Shown here: positions 9,588 to 18,849 of the stretch, one piece after another
Numbering within the stretch: position 1 is the first letter of the stretch
How the letters are laid out: each line of letters opens with the position of its first letter
Source of the DNA: Bacteroidota bacterium
GTDB lineage: Bacteria; Bacteroidota; Bacteroidia; J057; JADKCL01
Direction of reading: 5' to 3'
Assembly: GCA_016718825.1 (NCBI GenBank)
Contig: JADKCL010000001.1
Span: 124,001 to 188,000, forward strand
DNA: 64,000 nucleotides
The notes under the pieces: generated by a model
The model's input: the letters and a program-made list of their open reading frames with translations, nothing else
Databases searched by the model: none
What the model was told of the DNA's origin: nothing
Position numbers and translations under genes: made by a program

Positions 9588-9668
9588 TGAAGCGGCGGCC
9601 TTACTTTTGAAGCGACGGCGTCCCGCCGAACGCTGATCGACCGCTCGCCTCTGGCGAAATTTCGAGCG
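9588..9668 (+). repeat. Twin-hairpin intergenic element, copy A
   Basis: A unit at 9608-9668 starts with TGAAGCG, forms hairpin 1 (CGGCG at 9616-9620 with CGCCG at 9624-9628, loop TCC), has the linker ACGCTGATCGACCGC and then forms hairpin 2 (TCGCC/GGCGA, loop TCT, 9645-9657). Positions 9631-9667 match copy B (12311-12347) at 36 of 37 bases. One or two partial heads of the unit (starting about 9571 and 9588) precede it in tandem. Confidence 0.75.
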
Positions 9669-9675
9669 CGTTGTG

Positions 9676-9713
9676 AAACGAGCCAAGCATACAGAAGTTG
9701 CTTGGCTCGTTTT
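9676..9713 (+). terminator. Rho-independent terminator after acyl-CoA dehydrogenase
   Basis: Arms 9676-9689 and 9699-9712 are perfectly complementary over 14 bp with a 9-nt loop, and end in a T-rich run. Confidence 0.85.
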
Positions 9714-9802
9714 GCTTTTACAACGATGCTTCCCACCACCATACGCATTTGCAGATGGCGTTCGTTTTCACCAACTTGCAGTCAGTCAGAGAATAAACTC
9801 CA

Positions 9803-12259
9803 ATGAAAAAAGCGCTTAACCTCCTTGTCTTTTGCTTGCTCCTTACCACGCTTCATGCGCAGAATAGTTACACAATCACATCCATTCCCTATAATCCCGA
9901 CCCCTTCAATGGCAATACGCCGACTGGGATCGCGCAAGATGATGTCTGGGGACCAACAGTGACCTTGCCATTCAGCTTCTGCTTTTACGACTCAAGCTAC
10001 ACTCAGGTGAGTATCGGATCCAATGGGTTGCTCACGTTCACCCCGCAAGCCCCAGGAATGTACTGCAATTGGCCGATCAACGCCGCATTTCCTGATCCGA
10101 CGATGACCCCTCGTACCATTGCAACCCCTTGGCAAGACCTGAATCCATCATCTTATGGCGACATCAACTATGCGATTCGTGGGGTCGCTCCTTACCGCAG
10201 GTTTGTGGTCTCCTTTGATTCCGTCGCCATGTTCAGTTGTACCTTGAGCTATTTCAGCCAACAGGTGATCTTGTACGAGACCACCAACATCATTGAATTT
10301 CACATCTTGAACAAGCCTGTTTGTGCAACTTGGAATGGTGGCGCTGCCATTCAAGGAGTCCAAGTCAATGGTACCACTGCCTTTGTGGTGCCTGGGCGCA
10401 ACTTTCCTACGCAATGGGCTGCCACCAATGATGCCTATCGTTTTACTCCCGTTGGGACCTGTGCAGGTCCGATGCCCGCCGATTCGATCAGGGGAAAAGT
10501 ATTCGCTGACCTCAACAGCAATTGTGTACAGGATGTCAATGAGTCCCCCATCATGAACCGCGGCATCCTCGCAAACGGCGGCCAATTTTATGCGTGGACC
10601 GACATCAATGGCGAATATGAAATGTCCCTCGCGCCCGGCACCTACGCTGTCAATGAGTACATGACCGGTTATTTCCTGCCCAATGCTTGCTTGCCTGCCG
10701 GCACACACAATGTCACCTTGGCGAATACGACCATCAATGGCGTTGACTTTGCTGACTCCGCCATCACTGCCTGCACGGACTTGAGTGTAGGGCTCGGAAG
10801 CAGTTTTATGCGTCGTTGTGACAGTGCCCGCATCAACGTGAGCTATTGCAACAATGGTTCGCTTGCCGATGCCAATACCGTGGTGGAGGTGGTGCTTCAC
10901 GATTCGTTGACGCCGTTTGCCTCCACGATTCCCTACACGATCACCGGCGTGAATACGTATTCCTTTGCAGTCGGCTTGGTCAATCCCGGCCAATGCGGCA
11001 CCATTGTCATCGACTGTATTCTGGGCTGCGATTCGGCGGGAACGATTTATGCGCTTACCGGGACCATCTCTGGATCCCAACCTGTTGATTGCAACCTCTT
11101 CAACAACACCGATATCGCCTACGAAACGGTCGGCGCGCCCTTTGACCCCAACTCCAAGCGGGTTGGTGCCCAGAGTTTTTCGACCCGGGGCTTTGTGGAT
11201 TCCGACATCATCGACGATAACGATACTTTGACCTATCGCATCGACTTCCAAAACGTGGGTACCGCCTATGCCGAGGATGTTGTGATTCGCGACACGCTCG
11301 ATGTTGCCCATTTGGACATCAACTCGTTCCAGGCCTTGGGCGCTTCGGCTAACTACAATTACATCATCATCGGCAACGAAGTATTGTTCCGCTTTGAAAA
11401 CATCAACCTCCCTGACAGCAATACCAATGAGCCCAACAGCCACGGTTTTGTGAAGTACCGCATTCATCAGAATACAGGCAATCAGCCATGCACCGTCATT
11501 CGCAACAATGCCAGCATCTATTTTGATCAAGAGCCGGCCATCGTTACCAATTCGACGACGAATACGATTCCTGCCCTGAGCATCGACTTGGGTCAGGATA
11601 CCTTGCTTTGCTCCGGACAAAGCCTTTCCTTGGGTTTGACCGGCAACTGGACGAATTACCTATGGAGCACGGGGGATTCGACGGCGGGCATCACGGTCGC
11701 AAGTGCGGGAACCTACAGCCTTACCGTGACCGATGCCAATGGCTGTTCTTCGACGGATCTGATCGTCGTGCAGCAGTCCGTGATGCCAAGCGTGTTCCTC
11801 GGAAACGATACCACCACAACGTTACCGATCGTCGTGGATGCAGGCTCGGGATTTAGCAGCTACCTCTGGAGCACAGGAGCGACCACACAGAATATCACGG
11901 TTGGCCAAACAGGCACTTATTGGGTGCAGGTGACCAATCAAGACGGATGCGTGGGTACGGATACGATTCACATCACTGTTCAGCCTGTGGGCGTGAGCCT
12001 TCCGCAAGGATATGCCCTGAGCGTAAGTCCAGTGCCGGCAAACGACCGTGTGCAAGTGCGCATGGACCTGCCAACGGCGCAGTGCCTGAACGTCAGTCTG
12101 ACCGACCTTGCGGGCCGCATCCTCTGGACATCCGCAACGGACTGCAGCAATCAAGTCGACATGGAAGTCAATCTTGGCAGATTCGCCAATGGGACGTATT
12201 TGCTTGAGATCCAAGGAGAAGGAATTCGGGTTAGTCGTCGGGTGGTGGTGATGCGTTGA
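9803..12259 (+). CDS. Large secreted T9SS cargo protein with Ig-like repeats
   Basis: The 818-residue protein has a signal peptide (MKKALNLLVFCLLLTTLHAQ). Residues ~30-220 form a beta-rich domain (LPFSFCFYDSSYTQVSIGSNGLLTF), of the nidogen-like type found in adhesins. About 230-320 is an SdrD/B-like carboxypeptidase-regulatory fold (GKVFADLNSNCVQDVNES). About 450-590 is the FDPNSK...YRIDFQNVGT region common in T9SS proteins (DUF11/DUF7619-like). Two homologous ~75-residue repeats follow (both with NYLWSTG/SYLWSTG and TGTYWVQVTNQDGC-like text). The last ~85 residues, ending in YLLEIQGEGIRVSRRVVVMR, are a T9SS type A sorting domain. It is probably a surface adhesin or structural protein; the precise function is unknown. 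Confidence 0.85.
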   Translation: MKKALNLLVFCLLLTTLHAQNSYTITSIPYNPDPFNGNTPTGIAQDDVWGPTVTLPFSFCFYDSSYTQVSIGSNGLLTFTPQAPGMYCNWPINAAFPDPTMTPRTIATPWQDLNPSSYGDINYAIRGVAPYRRFVVSFDSVAMFSCTLSYFSQQVILYETTNIIEFHILNKPVCATWNGGAAIQGVQVNGTTAFVVPGRNFPTQWAATNDAYRFTPVGTCAGPMPADSIRGKVFADLNSNCVQDVNESPIMNRGILANGGQFYAWTDINGEYEMSLAPGTYAVNEYMTGYFLPNACLPAGTHNVTLANTTINGVDFADSAITACTDLSVGLGSSFMRRCDSARINVSYCNNGSLADANTVVEVVLHDSLTPFASTIPYTITGVNTYSFAVGLVNPGQCGTIVIDCILGCDSAGTIYALTGTISGSQPVDCNLFNNTDIAYETVGAPFDPNSKRVGAQSFSTRGFVDSDIIDDNDTLTYRIDFQNVGTAYAEDVVIRDTLDVAHLDINSFQALGASANYNYIIIGNEVLFRFENINLPDSNTNEPNSHGFVKYRIHQNTGNQPCTVIRNNASIYFDQEPAIVTNSTTNTIPALSIDLGQDTLLCSGQSLSLGLTGNWTNYLWSTGDSTAGITVASAGTYSLTVTDANGCSSTDLIVVQQSVMPSVFLGNDTTTTLPIVVDAGSGFSSYLWSTGATTQNITVGQTGTYWVQVTNQDGCVGTDTIHITVQPVGVSLPQGYALSVSPVPANDRVQVRMDLPTAQCLNVSLTDLAGRILWTSATDCSNQVDMEVNLGRFANGTYLLEIQGEGIRVSRRVVVMR

Positions 12260-12287
12260 TGGGGGAGTAAAGAGAAGTGTGTCCATA

Positions 12288-12347
12288 TGAAGCGTCGGCC
12301 TCCGGCCGTACGCTGATCGACCGCTCGCCTCTGGCGAAATTTTGAGC
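12288..12347 (+). repeat. Twin-hairpin intergenic element, copy B
   Basis: Same architecture as copy A. Hairpin 1 is CGGCC (12296-12300) with GGCCG (12304-12308) around loop TCC; compared with copy A one G-C pair has become C-G, a compensatory change. Hairpin 2 is identical to copy A. The rest of the 332-nt gene-free stretch 12260-12591 is AT-richer and shows no gene; I see no terminator in it. Confidence 0.75.
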
Positions 12348-12591
12348 ATGCATTGGTCCCAACTCTGGAGAAAATCATATGAATCCAACAATGGCTTCGC
12401 GCATTCAATTTCCGTGTTTCGGATTGTGCTGAGATCATCCAACATTGCCTTTATTTCCCTTTGCAAAGAGGATCTTCTGGCTAGCGAAATCGACAGCAAC
12501 AGGTTTGGAAATGCAAAATTTTTGACCTAGGACGTGGGCCGTCGGTATCCTTATTTTTAGATGTGATTCTCCAAAACGACGTTCACATTCA

Positions 12592-13131
12592 ATGAAAGCT
12601 ATCCTCCGAAGCATAACAACTTTGGCGCTCTGCCTTATCCTATTTGCGACCACCTCGGCGCAGACAGACATGCGCCGCAAGTTTCAAGGAATTTCGATCG
12701 AAGCAGGCATCGTCTCCGCACCGAGCCTTGAAGTCTGGGCTGGATATGGTTTGGGTTATCGGCTTGGTGGGCATCGTTTCGGGGCAATGTGTTTCCCTCA
12801 TGCAATGAGATCAGATTATCACAACTGGTTTCGTGCCTATGAATATGAAGGATCCGCCAAGGTAGCATTTACGGCATCGCACCGCTTCGATCTATGGAAA
12901 AGGAATCGTTGGACTATGCTCACCAGCACTATTTTCCAAGTTCAGCGCATTAATATCTATGATGGACGATTTTCTCATCCCGATGATTATATTCTCTTGA
13001 GGTCATATCCGCGCTTCCAATTAAGCACTGGACTTGGGATGCGAATGGAGGTGTTTAAAGGACTCTATTTGCTTCAAACGGTTCGGTATGGTGTGGCAAG
13101 GGGGAACTTCTTTCTTGTTTCAATGAAGTAA
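12592..13131 (+). CDS. Exported protein of unknown function, possible small beta-barrel
   Basis: I do not recognise a family. The 179-residue protein has a signal peptide (LALCLILFATTSAQ) and afterwards alternates short aromatic/hydrophobic strands with turns (LEVWAGYGLGYRLGGHRFG, FQLSTGLGMRMEVFKGLYLLQTVRYGV), as small outer-membrane barrels do. The next gene encodes a protein of similar size and style (VGYGMRWDVCDIFSITAEAGAGL), so the two may be related and form a pair. About 50 nt separate them. The gene is intact while its neighbour is frameshifted. Confidence 0.6.
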   Translation: MKAILRSITTLALCLILFATTSAQTDMRRKFQGISIEAGIVSAPSLEVWAGYGLGYRLGGHRFGAMCFPHAMRSDYHNWFRAYEYEGSAKVAFTASHRFDLWKRNRWTMLTSTIFQVQRINIYDGRFSHPDDYILLRSYPRFQLSTGLGMRMEVFKGLYLLQTVRYGVARGNFFLVSMK

Positions 13132-13178
13132 CACTGGACCTCGGGGATTTGTGCAGATCTATCCATCGGATTTGAGCT

Positions 13179-13771
13179 ATGAAAAGATCACTTCTGATTC
13201 TTGTAGGAATGTTGGGTCTGCATGCCATGTTGTATGCCCAAACCATTTCTAGGCTTCCCGAAAGACCAAATTGGTCATTGCCGCAGGCTTGTGGACTTCA
13301 AATTCGATGCGAAACTGGGGAAATCTCAGAATTGGCGTCGAAACCAAGCGGCAATCCTATTGGATCGGTGTTCACCGTTTGCTTCGGTTTAAGCCGAGTA
13401 ACTCATCGCTTTTTGCCGGACGACTGATCAATCCATGGCCCGTTGGTGTAGAGCTTTGGTTTCGGCACTATTTGTTTCAGGAAAAGTCGCGCTGGCGTCC
13501 CTACTGTTTGTTTACCATTGCGGTTTCTGGCGACAGCTTCGATGAAAATCCAGTCTTTTATCCCAATCCGCAAAGGTTTGGGAATTGGGTGGATTTTGAG
13601 CCTTCGGTAGGCTATGGGATGCGCTGGGACGTTTGCGACATCTTTTCCATCACCGCCGAAGCCGGCGCTGGATTGGATATTTATGTCTTTTTCCCAACCA
13701 CCGGAAGGATTCCTCCAGCATCATGGCCTGGGAGCTTTATGGCTTCTTTCTTGCTTGAGAAGCGGTTTTAG
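13179..13771 (+). pseudogene. Frameshifted exported barrel-like protein
   Basis: The signal peptide (MKRSLLILVGMLGLHAMLYAQ) is read from 13179 in one frame, and the rest of the protein (SMRNWGNLRIGVETKRQSYW ... SFMASFLLEKRF) in another frame that is open from 13253 to 13771. The switch must lie at about 13253-13300. Joined, the two parts give a ~197-residue exported protein resembling the gene just upstream. No function is recognised. Because the next seven genes are also broken, a sequencing or assembly error is as likely as a true mutation. Confidence 0.6.
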
Positions 13772-13809
13772 CGCAGCATTTCCATGGATATTCCCCGTAT
13801 TTTCAACCC

Positions 13810-14591
13810 ATGAAGCTCCGCATCCTCCTCCTCGCCGTCGCAATGCTTGCGTTGCTCACCGCTTCCTGCACATCCACGTTGCCCAAGTCGACAGAAATGC
13901 CTGCACAGCGCCCCGCTGATTTTCAAATTTCCTTTTCGGAGGAAGGCGGGTCTGAACCCAATTGGACAAGGTATGTCGTCAACGCCAAGCGGGCTTCGTA
14001 TGAACGGAAATTATACAATGGCGATGTCGCAGTTTCTGAATTCGAACCAAGTCCCGAGGCTTTGGATTCCTTGTACGCCTTCGTGCGCGAGCAGGGGTCA
14101 CGGATCTGAAAGCACAAACGGAGGGCGACTCAAGCGACCGATTCGGCTATCAAATGGAAATTGTCTATGCCGGCAATAGCTTCAGGCTTGCAGATCAAGG
14201 AAGTCAATACATCCGCCTGGAAGTTGACTACAACAAGTTCAAGGATGTGATGGCCGAGATAAGAGCCTTCGTAGGAAAGGGCCTGGATAATCAGAAATTT
14301 GAGGTGACGGCCATTGTGGTCCTTGATGCGAAAGCACCGCGGCCAGATTCCATGTCGGTGGTATTGGAGGAGATTTCGCTGATTGACTTGCACCCCGACG
14401 ACCAAGCAGGCGATACGTTGGAGGGCAGCTTTACTGCGATGCAAGGAAGGTATCAAATGACCGGAGCCGCAAAAGTTAGCGGCAAATCGTTGACTTGGAG
14501 CAAGGAAATTTTACTGACACAAGCTACGCGTGTGAATTTGCAGCTCGGGAGGGACGGCTTTCTGGAGGTTGCCGAATCCGTGCAGAAATAG
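13810..14591 (+). pseudogene. Frameshifted lipoprotein of unknown function
   Basis: The N-terminus is a lipoprotein signal peptide (LLLAVAMLALLTASC). The frame stops at 14109, but a second frame continues as TDLKAQTEGDSSDRFGYQME and runs to 14591. Adding one G to the G4 run at 14094-14097 would join them as EQGVTDLKAQ and give a single ~260-residue lipoprotein. No family is recognised. The single-base homopolymer change is typical of a sequencing indel but could also be a real frameshift. Confidence 0.65.
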
Positions 14592-14805
14592 ACGATTCTT
14601 GTATTTGGTTTACGCCGGAGGCTAATGTTCGGTCGGCCATCGGCGGGACGCCTCGGCCTCGAAACCAGTGATCGCGGGACCCCGATTCTCGGGACACAGC
14701 GCCACGGGCTCACCAGCAACTGCCAAGGGCTCCTGTTTCTCACAGCCCTCGGCCTCGAAACCAATCCAGGACTCCGACGGGACAGCGAAGACCCCCCACT
14801 CCAAC

Positions 14806-15238
14806 TCAATCCAGTCCGCTCCACTTCACCTCGGGTTTGCCCCAGATGTTTTTCGCGACGCGGTAGATGGTTTTGCAGTCCGTGAGTTTTCGCAGATCGG
14901 ATCGACTTGGCGGGTGCTGTAATAGCAGCGGCCTTGGCGGTCGCCGTTGTTGGCGTAGATTTCGCTGCAGGCATCGGGGCGTTGCGGCTGCATTTGTACA
15001 CGGTCACGCCTTCGAAGAGGCATTGTTCGATCTCCCGTTTTTGTATTGGTCATACAATGTTTGCTGCGACCTTGGGATCGGTGGCGCAGGTCGGCCGCCG
15101 CCGTTTCCCGGATCGGTGTTGGTCACGGCAACGGTGTCGATGTTGTCGGAATTGTTTTTCTTTCCCGTTGGCTGACAAGATGCCGAAATGAGCAATGTGG
15201 CCATGACGGTGAGCAAGAGGATGCTGAGATTTTCGCAT
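14806..15238 (-). pseudogene. Multiply frameshifted small Cys-rich lipoprotein
   Basis: On the minus strand a lipoprotein signal peptide (LLLTVMATLLISASC) is followed in successive frames by EIEQCLFEGVTVYKC, then PDACSEIYANNGDRQGRCYY, then KLTDCKTIYRVAKNIWGKPE, ending at a TGA at 14806-14808. Together these give a coherent ~140-residue Cys-rich lipoprotein, but it needs at least three frame changes inside 200 nt, plus one near the start (A run at ~15230). Family unknown. The 214 nt between this gene and the preceding one hold a 17-bp direct repeat (14651-14667 and 14747-14763) and nothing else that I can name. Confidence 0.6.
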
Positions 15239-15351
15239 AGTAGGCACAAGTTAAACAGGTTTTGAGAAAAATGGATTGACCAACGCGCCGCCGTCAGCGC
15301 TGAAAATCGAAGGCAGCGGCCCGTCGGCCAACCAAAACGATCCTTCGAATC

Positions 15352-15600
15352 TCAGGAATGCCGTCTGTGACGGCGCATCCCTAACAATTCGCGGAGGCTG
15401 AACTCCTGATTGAGCAAATACGGCACCGTAAACAGCATCATCACCAAACTCAAGGTCACCACGGTGCCGAGGGTTGGGTCGATGCCCAGATCTTCGTAAG
15501 GCGACTTTCCAGTAATGAGTGTGTAGGCCAAGGTGAGGAAAATGAGCACCGTGGTACAAAACAGCAAAACATTGAGGTAGATTTCTGCGGACTTTTTCAT
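15352..15600 (-). CDS. Small two-helix membrane protein
   Basis: The 82-residue protein has two clear membrane helices (LNVLLFCTTVLIFLTLAYTL and LGTVVTLSLVMMLFTVPYLL) and a basic C-terminus. Its ATG overlaps the stop of the upstream gene (ATGA, 15597-15600), so the two are probably co-transcribed and translationally coupled. An open frame continues downstream to 15251 in another phase, so the C-terminus may also be affected by an indel. Function unknown. Confidence 0.5.
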   Translation of the reverse strand: MKKSAEIYLNVLLFCTTVLIFLTLAYTLITGKSPYEDLGIDPTLGTVVTLSLVMMLFTVPYLLNQEFSLRELLGMRRHRRHS

Positions 15601-15889
15601 GAAGCGTGATATTTTGTGGTGAAGGATAAAATGGATTTTCCCAGCGCGCCGGACTTTCCATCCTTTTTGATCTGCTTCAATTTCGCACCCGGTTTGACAG
15701 CCGTGTCAAAACGGGAGATCGAAATTACCCAATCCTTAGAAATTTTAAGCGGCTGATTGTTCATTGAATAGCCAGCACCTTGTCCGTAATGGAATCTAGG
15801 TGGCGACCATTGTGATCGCGGTTCTCGCCGAGGCAATCATGGGAGCAAAGTCCCTGTTGGACGCGCACAGGTTTGAATTCGAAGCGCAT
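15597..15889 (-). pseudogene. Frameshifted small protein of unknown function
   Basis: The minus-strand frame beginning MRFEFKPVRVQQGLCSHDC reads to DSITDKVLA and then hits a stop, while the text GYSMNNQPLKISKDWVISIS continues in another frame to the stop at 15597. Joined at about 15775 they give a ~98-residue protein. I recognise no family. It overlaps the following membrane protein gene by 4 nt. Confidence 0.5.
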
Positions 15890-15912
15890 TTTCGCTACTT
15901 TTAGGGTGTAAT

Positions 15913-17554
15913 TTGAGAAATGTGAACCACAAATTGATTCGTCTCCACCTTGCCACGGTACTGCTGCTGCTGTCCAATGCCTTGACATTGAATGTTTGGG
16001 CGCAATTTAAAAGGTCTACGAACCTGACTCTGTGATTCTGGGAGAACCTTCCATGTTGACGGCTGTCAAAATAATGGAAACAGACATTCCCGGAAAGGAA
16101 CTGATGATCGCCGGCACGCTTTCCACGCAAGATTCGGGTGGCATCTATCGATTGGCCGCCTATCAAATGTTGATCAACCTTCATGGCGTGCCGCAGTCAC
16201 TGCATATTTTTGAGGATACTTCGCAGTTCGTATTTCAGGGTCCACGTGTTTATAGCGCTTGCTATGCAGGAAACGGCGAATTTGGCTTTGCCATGGGCAC
16301 CAACAGCAATCAGGTGATCATGAAGACCGACACGAGCGGGCAAATGATCTGGGCAAAAAGCACGCCACCACGAATTTTATTCGATGCTATGCGAGGCTCA
16401 ACGATGGTATGCCTCGGGCAGGATGAGAGCATCCAAGGCGCACACGACTTCCAACTGCAACGCTTGAATGGCGATGGCAGCTTTGAACGGGGCAAAATGT
16501 ACGGAACCCCGGAATTCGAGAATCCACAGAAGGTGGCCAAAATTAGCGGAAGTTATTTGATGGTCGGCAACACGTTTCAATTGGGCGGCTTCGAATTGCT
16601 CGTCGTCAAGGCCGACAATGCCTTTGACCTGCAGTGGGGACATTCGTTTACTGCGCCTGGAAAGACGACGCTCGGCTATGGTATCGTACAGCCGCTGAAT
16701 GGTAGTGGTTACGTCACAAGCGGCACCGCGCGGGGAGGAATTGATTCGTTGTTTCTCTTTCGGATCGCTGAAAATGGAACTCCAGGCTGGGCGAGGTTTT
16801 ATTCGATTGAAGGTGCAACGGAGACATCCAACTTGTGCTTAGCCGTGGATCCTGAATCGGGCGGCTACCTGCTCGCGGGCTCTTACCGCAAGTCGGGCTA
16901 TTTGCGTCCCTTCATTTTCAAAACCGATTCTCTTGGCATTGTCGAATGGGCTTGGGACTATGGAGCACCGGGCGTGAATTCGGATGAATTCATCAATGAC
17001 GTGATCTACTGCCAAGCAGACGGCTATTTTTACGCAGTCGGAGATGTGGTCGATGTGGATTCGAATCAATACCTCCACAAGGTGCTGCGCTGAAGATTGC
17101 AGCGGATTCGGGCTCGGTTCCTTGTGATTCTGCTTTGGTCGTCAATTCTGTTCCCAGGGCATTTCAATTGGGAATCAACACATTCGAAGAACCTTTTCAA
17201 ATCAATTCAGACTATGCGATGGGCAACTTGTTGCAAGGAGTCCAAATGAATGTCGAAACCCGTTGCACAGTGATCGTGATCGTAGGGAATGATCTTGGAA
17301 TGCCTTTGACGGGTATTTTTGACTTCCCCAATCCTTCTGAGGGCAGTCTCAAATTGAAGGCGGAGATTCCGCAAACCGGCGGATTGCTACGCGTTCATTC
17401 GATGCAGGGCACCCTTTTGATGGAGAAGCAACTCGATGGAGGACTGCATGAACAGCAATACGACCTTTCGCAGCTCAGCAATGGCCTTTACTTGGTGTCA
17501 TTACAAGGTGAAGGTTGGCGCTATCCTACCAAACGTTGGGTGATTCAGCGATAA
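15913..17554 (+). pseudogene. Frameshifted T9SS-sorted protein with delta-60-like repeats
   Basis: Three pieces in three phases make one protein. A signal peptide (LATVLLLLSNALTLNVWAQ) is read from a TTG at 15913 or GTG at 15922. The body runs from about 16011 (KVYEPDSVILGEPSM) to 17093. The tail starts LKIAADSGSVPCDSALVVNS and ends at 17554. The body shows repeated IMKTDTSGQMIWAK/ FKTDSLGIVEWAWDYG units, as in proteins with bacterial delta-60 or SBBP-type beta-propeller repeats. The tail (FPNPSEGSLKLKAE ... YPTKRWVIQR) is a T9SS sorting domain. Two indels (about 16005-16012 and 17090) would restore a ~546-residue cargo protein. Confidence 0.7.
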
Positions 17555-17606
17555 TTGGCATTGCCAATTTCTTCGCACTCGCACTCGCACTCTCTCCCAC
17601 TCACTC

Positions 17607-18640
17607 TCATTTGCTTCCGCAACTCTTGCGTACGATCAAGTTGGTCGGCAGGAAAACATGGTCGGGAAGCGTTGCATCAGCCCCATGTTCCATTTTGTCG
17701 AGCAGGACGGCGACGGCATTCTCGCCCATACCTTCAATGTTTTGCGCCACTGCGGTAATCGGGGGATGGCAAAACTTGAACATGTCGATGTCATCAAAAC
17801 ACACCACACGGATGTCTTCCGGGATGCGCAAGCCCATGTCTTGGATACATTCGAGGGTGGCAACGGCAAGGTTATTGTTGACGACAAATAGCCCGTCAAC
17901 CTTGTGGGGGCATTGATCAACGCCGGAACCTGCTTGCGGATGCCTTCGCGAATATTGTCGTAGGGAATTTCGCGTACGAGGTCAGGGTCAAAGGCGATGC
18001 CGTGTTTGGCAAGTGCATCGCGGTAGCCACGTGTACGCTCCGTGATCGAGGTCAAGTGCGACGGCGAAATCGTGAGTTGCCCGATGCGGGTGATCCCTTG
18101 TTTGATCAGGTGATCCACTACCGAGATGCTGCCGCCGTAGTTGTCGGCCGTCACAAAAGGGGTGTCTTCTTGGCCAGGAACAAAGCGGTCGATCAAGACG
18201 AAGGGAACTTTTCGTTTTTGAGCGCTTGAATGTCTTCGTTGTTGCTGAGCGTCGTCGAAATGATCAAGCCATCGACTTGACGGTCCCGCAACATCTGTAT
18301 GAGACTGCGCTCCTTGGATGCATTTTCGTCGGAACTGCCGAAGAGCACATGATAGCCGGCTTTGCTCGCCGCATCTTCCACGGCGCGGCACATCCGCGCG
18401 TAAAACGAGTTACTGATGTCGGCAACGATCAGTCCGATGGTATTGCTTCGCCCCATGCGCAGGCTGCGCGCCATCATGTTGGGCTTATAGTCCAGCTCCT
18501 TCGCCTTGGCCCAGACCCGCTTCTGCGTATCTTCATTGATGCCATTTTCAGTGCCCTTGTCATTGAGCACCATGGATACCAAGGTCTTGGAAACTCCAAG
18601 CGCTTTGGCGATATCGGCGAGCGAGGTCTTCTTTTTTCAT
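17607..18640 (-). pseudogene. Frameshifted LacI family transcriptional regulator
   Basis: The ATG at 18638-18640 is followed, after one frame change in an A/T run, by the LacI helix-turn-helix text KTSLADIAKALGVSKTLVSMVL. The sugar-binding domain continues (SNTIGLIVADISNSFYARMCRAVEDAA), changes frame at the T5 run 18215-18219 to VPFVLIDRF...TADNYGGSISVVDHLIKQG, and again at the G5 run 17906-17910 to KVDGLFVVNNNLAVATLECI. It ends DHVFLPTNLIVRKSCGSK. With three single-base repairs at homopolymers this would be a normal ~345-residue regulator of a sugar operon. No catabolic operon adjoins it, so the target is unknown. Confidence 0.8.
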
Positions 18641-18849
18641 GTCAAACGTCTTTTCTGAAATTCCCTAAAATTCAAATATGCTAAATCGATTTAGGATTCA
18701 CAATTTCTTATCAAAATTTAATGTTTTTTGCGGATTCGACAAATATTGTCCGCGTTACCGAGGAATACCACCATCGATTAAGTCCCCAAATGGCCTTCCA
18801 AATACGATTCAAAGCAAATTCGGGGCCACTTATTCAGCAACAATTCCAT

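Noticed and set aside
9588..9668. CRISPR-like array from the repeated heads
   Set aside because: Units are few, unequal and fold as hairpins without regular spacers; no cas genes are present.
8399..9748. 449-codon minus-strand frame over the acyl-CoA dehydrogenase
   Set aside because: Shadow of a highly conserved gene; no motifs of its own, and it runs through the terminator hairpin.
10148..11620. 490-codon minus-strand frame inside the large T9SS gene
   Set aside because: The sense protein has a signal peptide, repeats and sorting domain; the antisense frame is an Arg/Gly/Ile-rich shadow.
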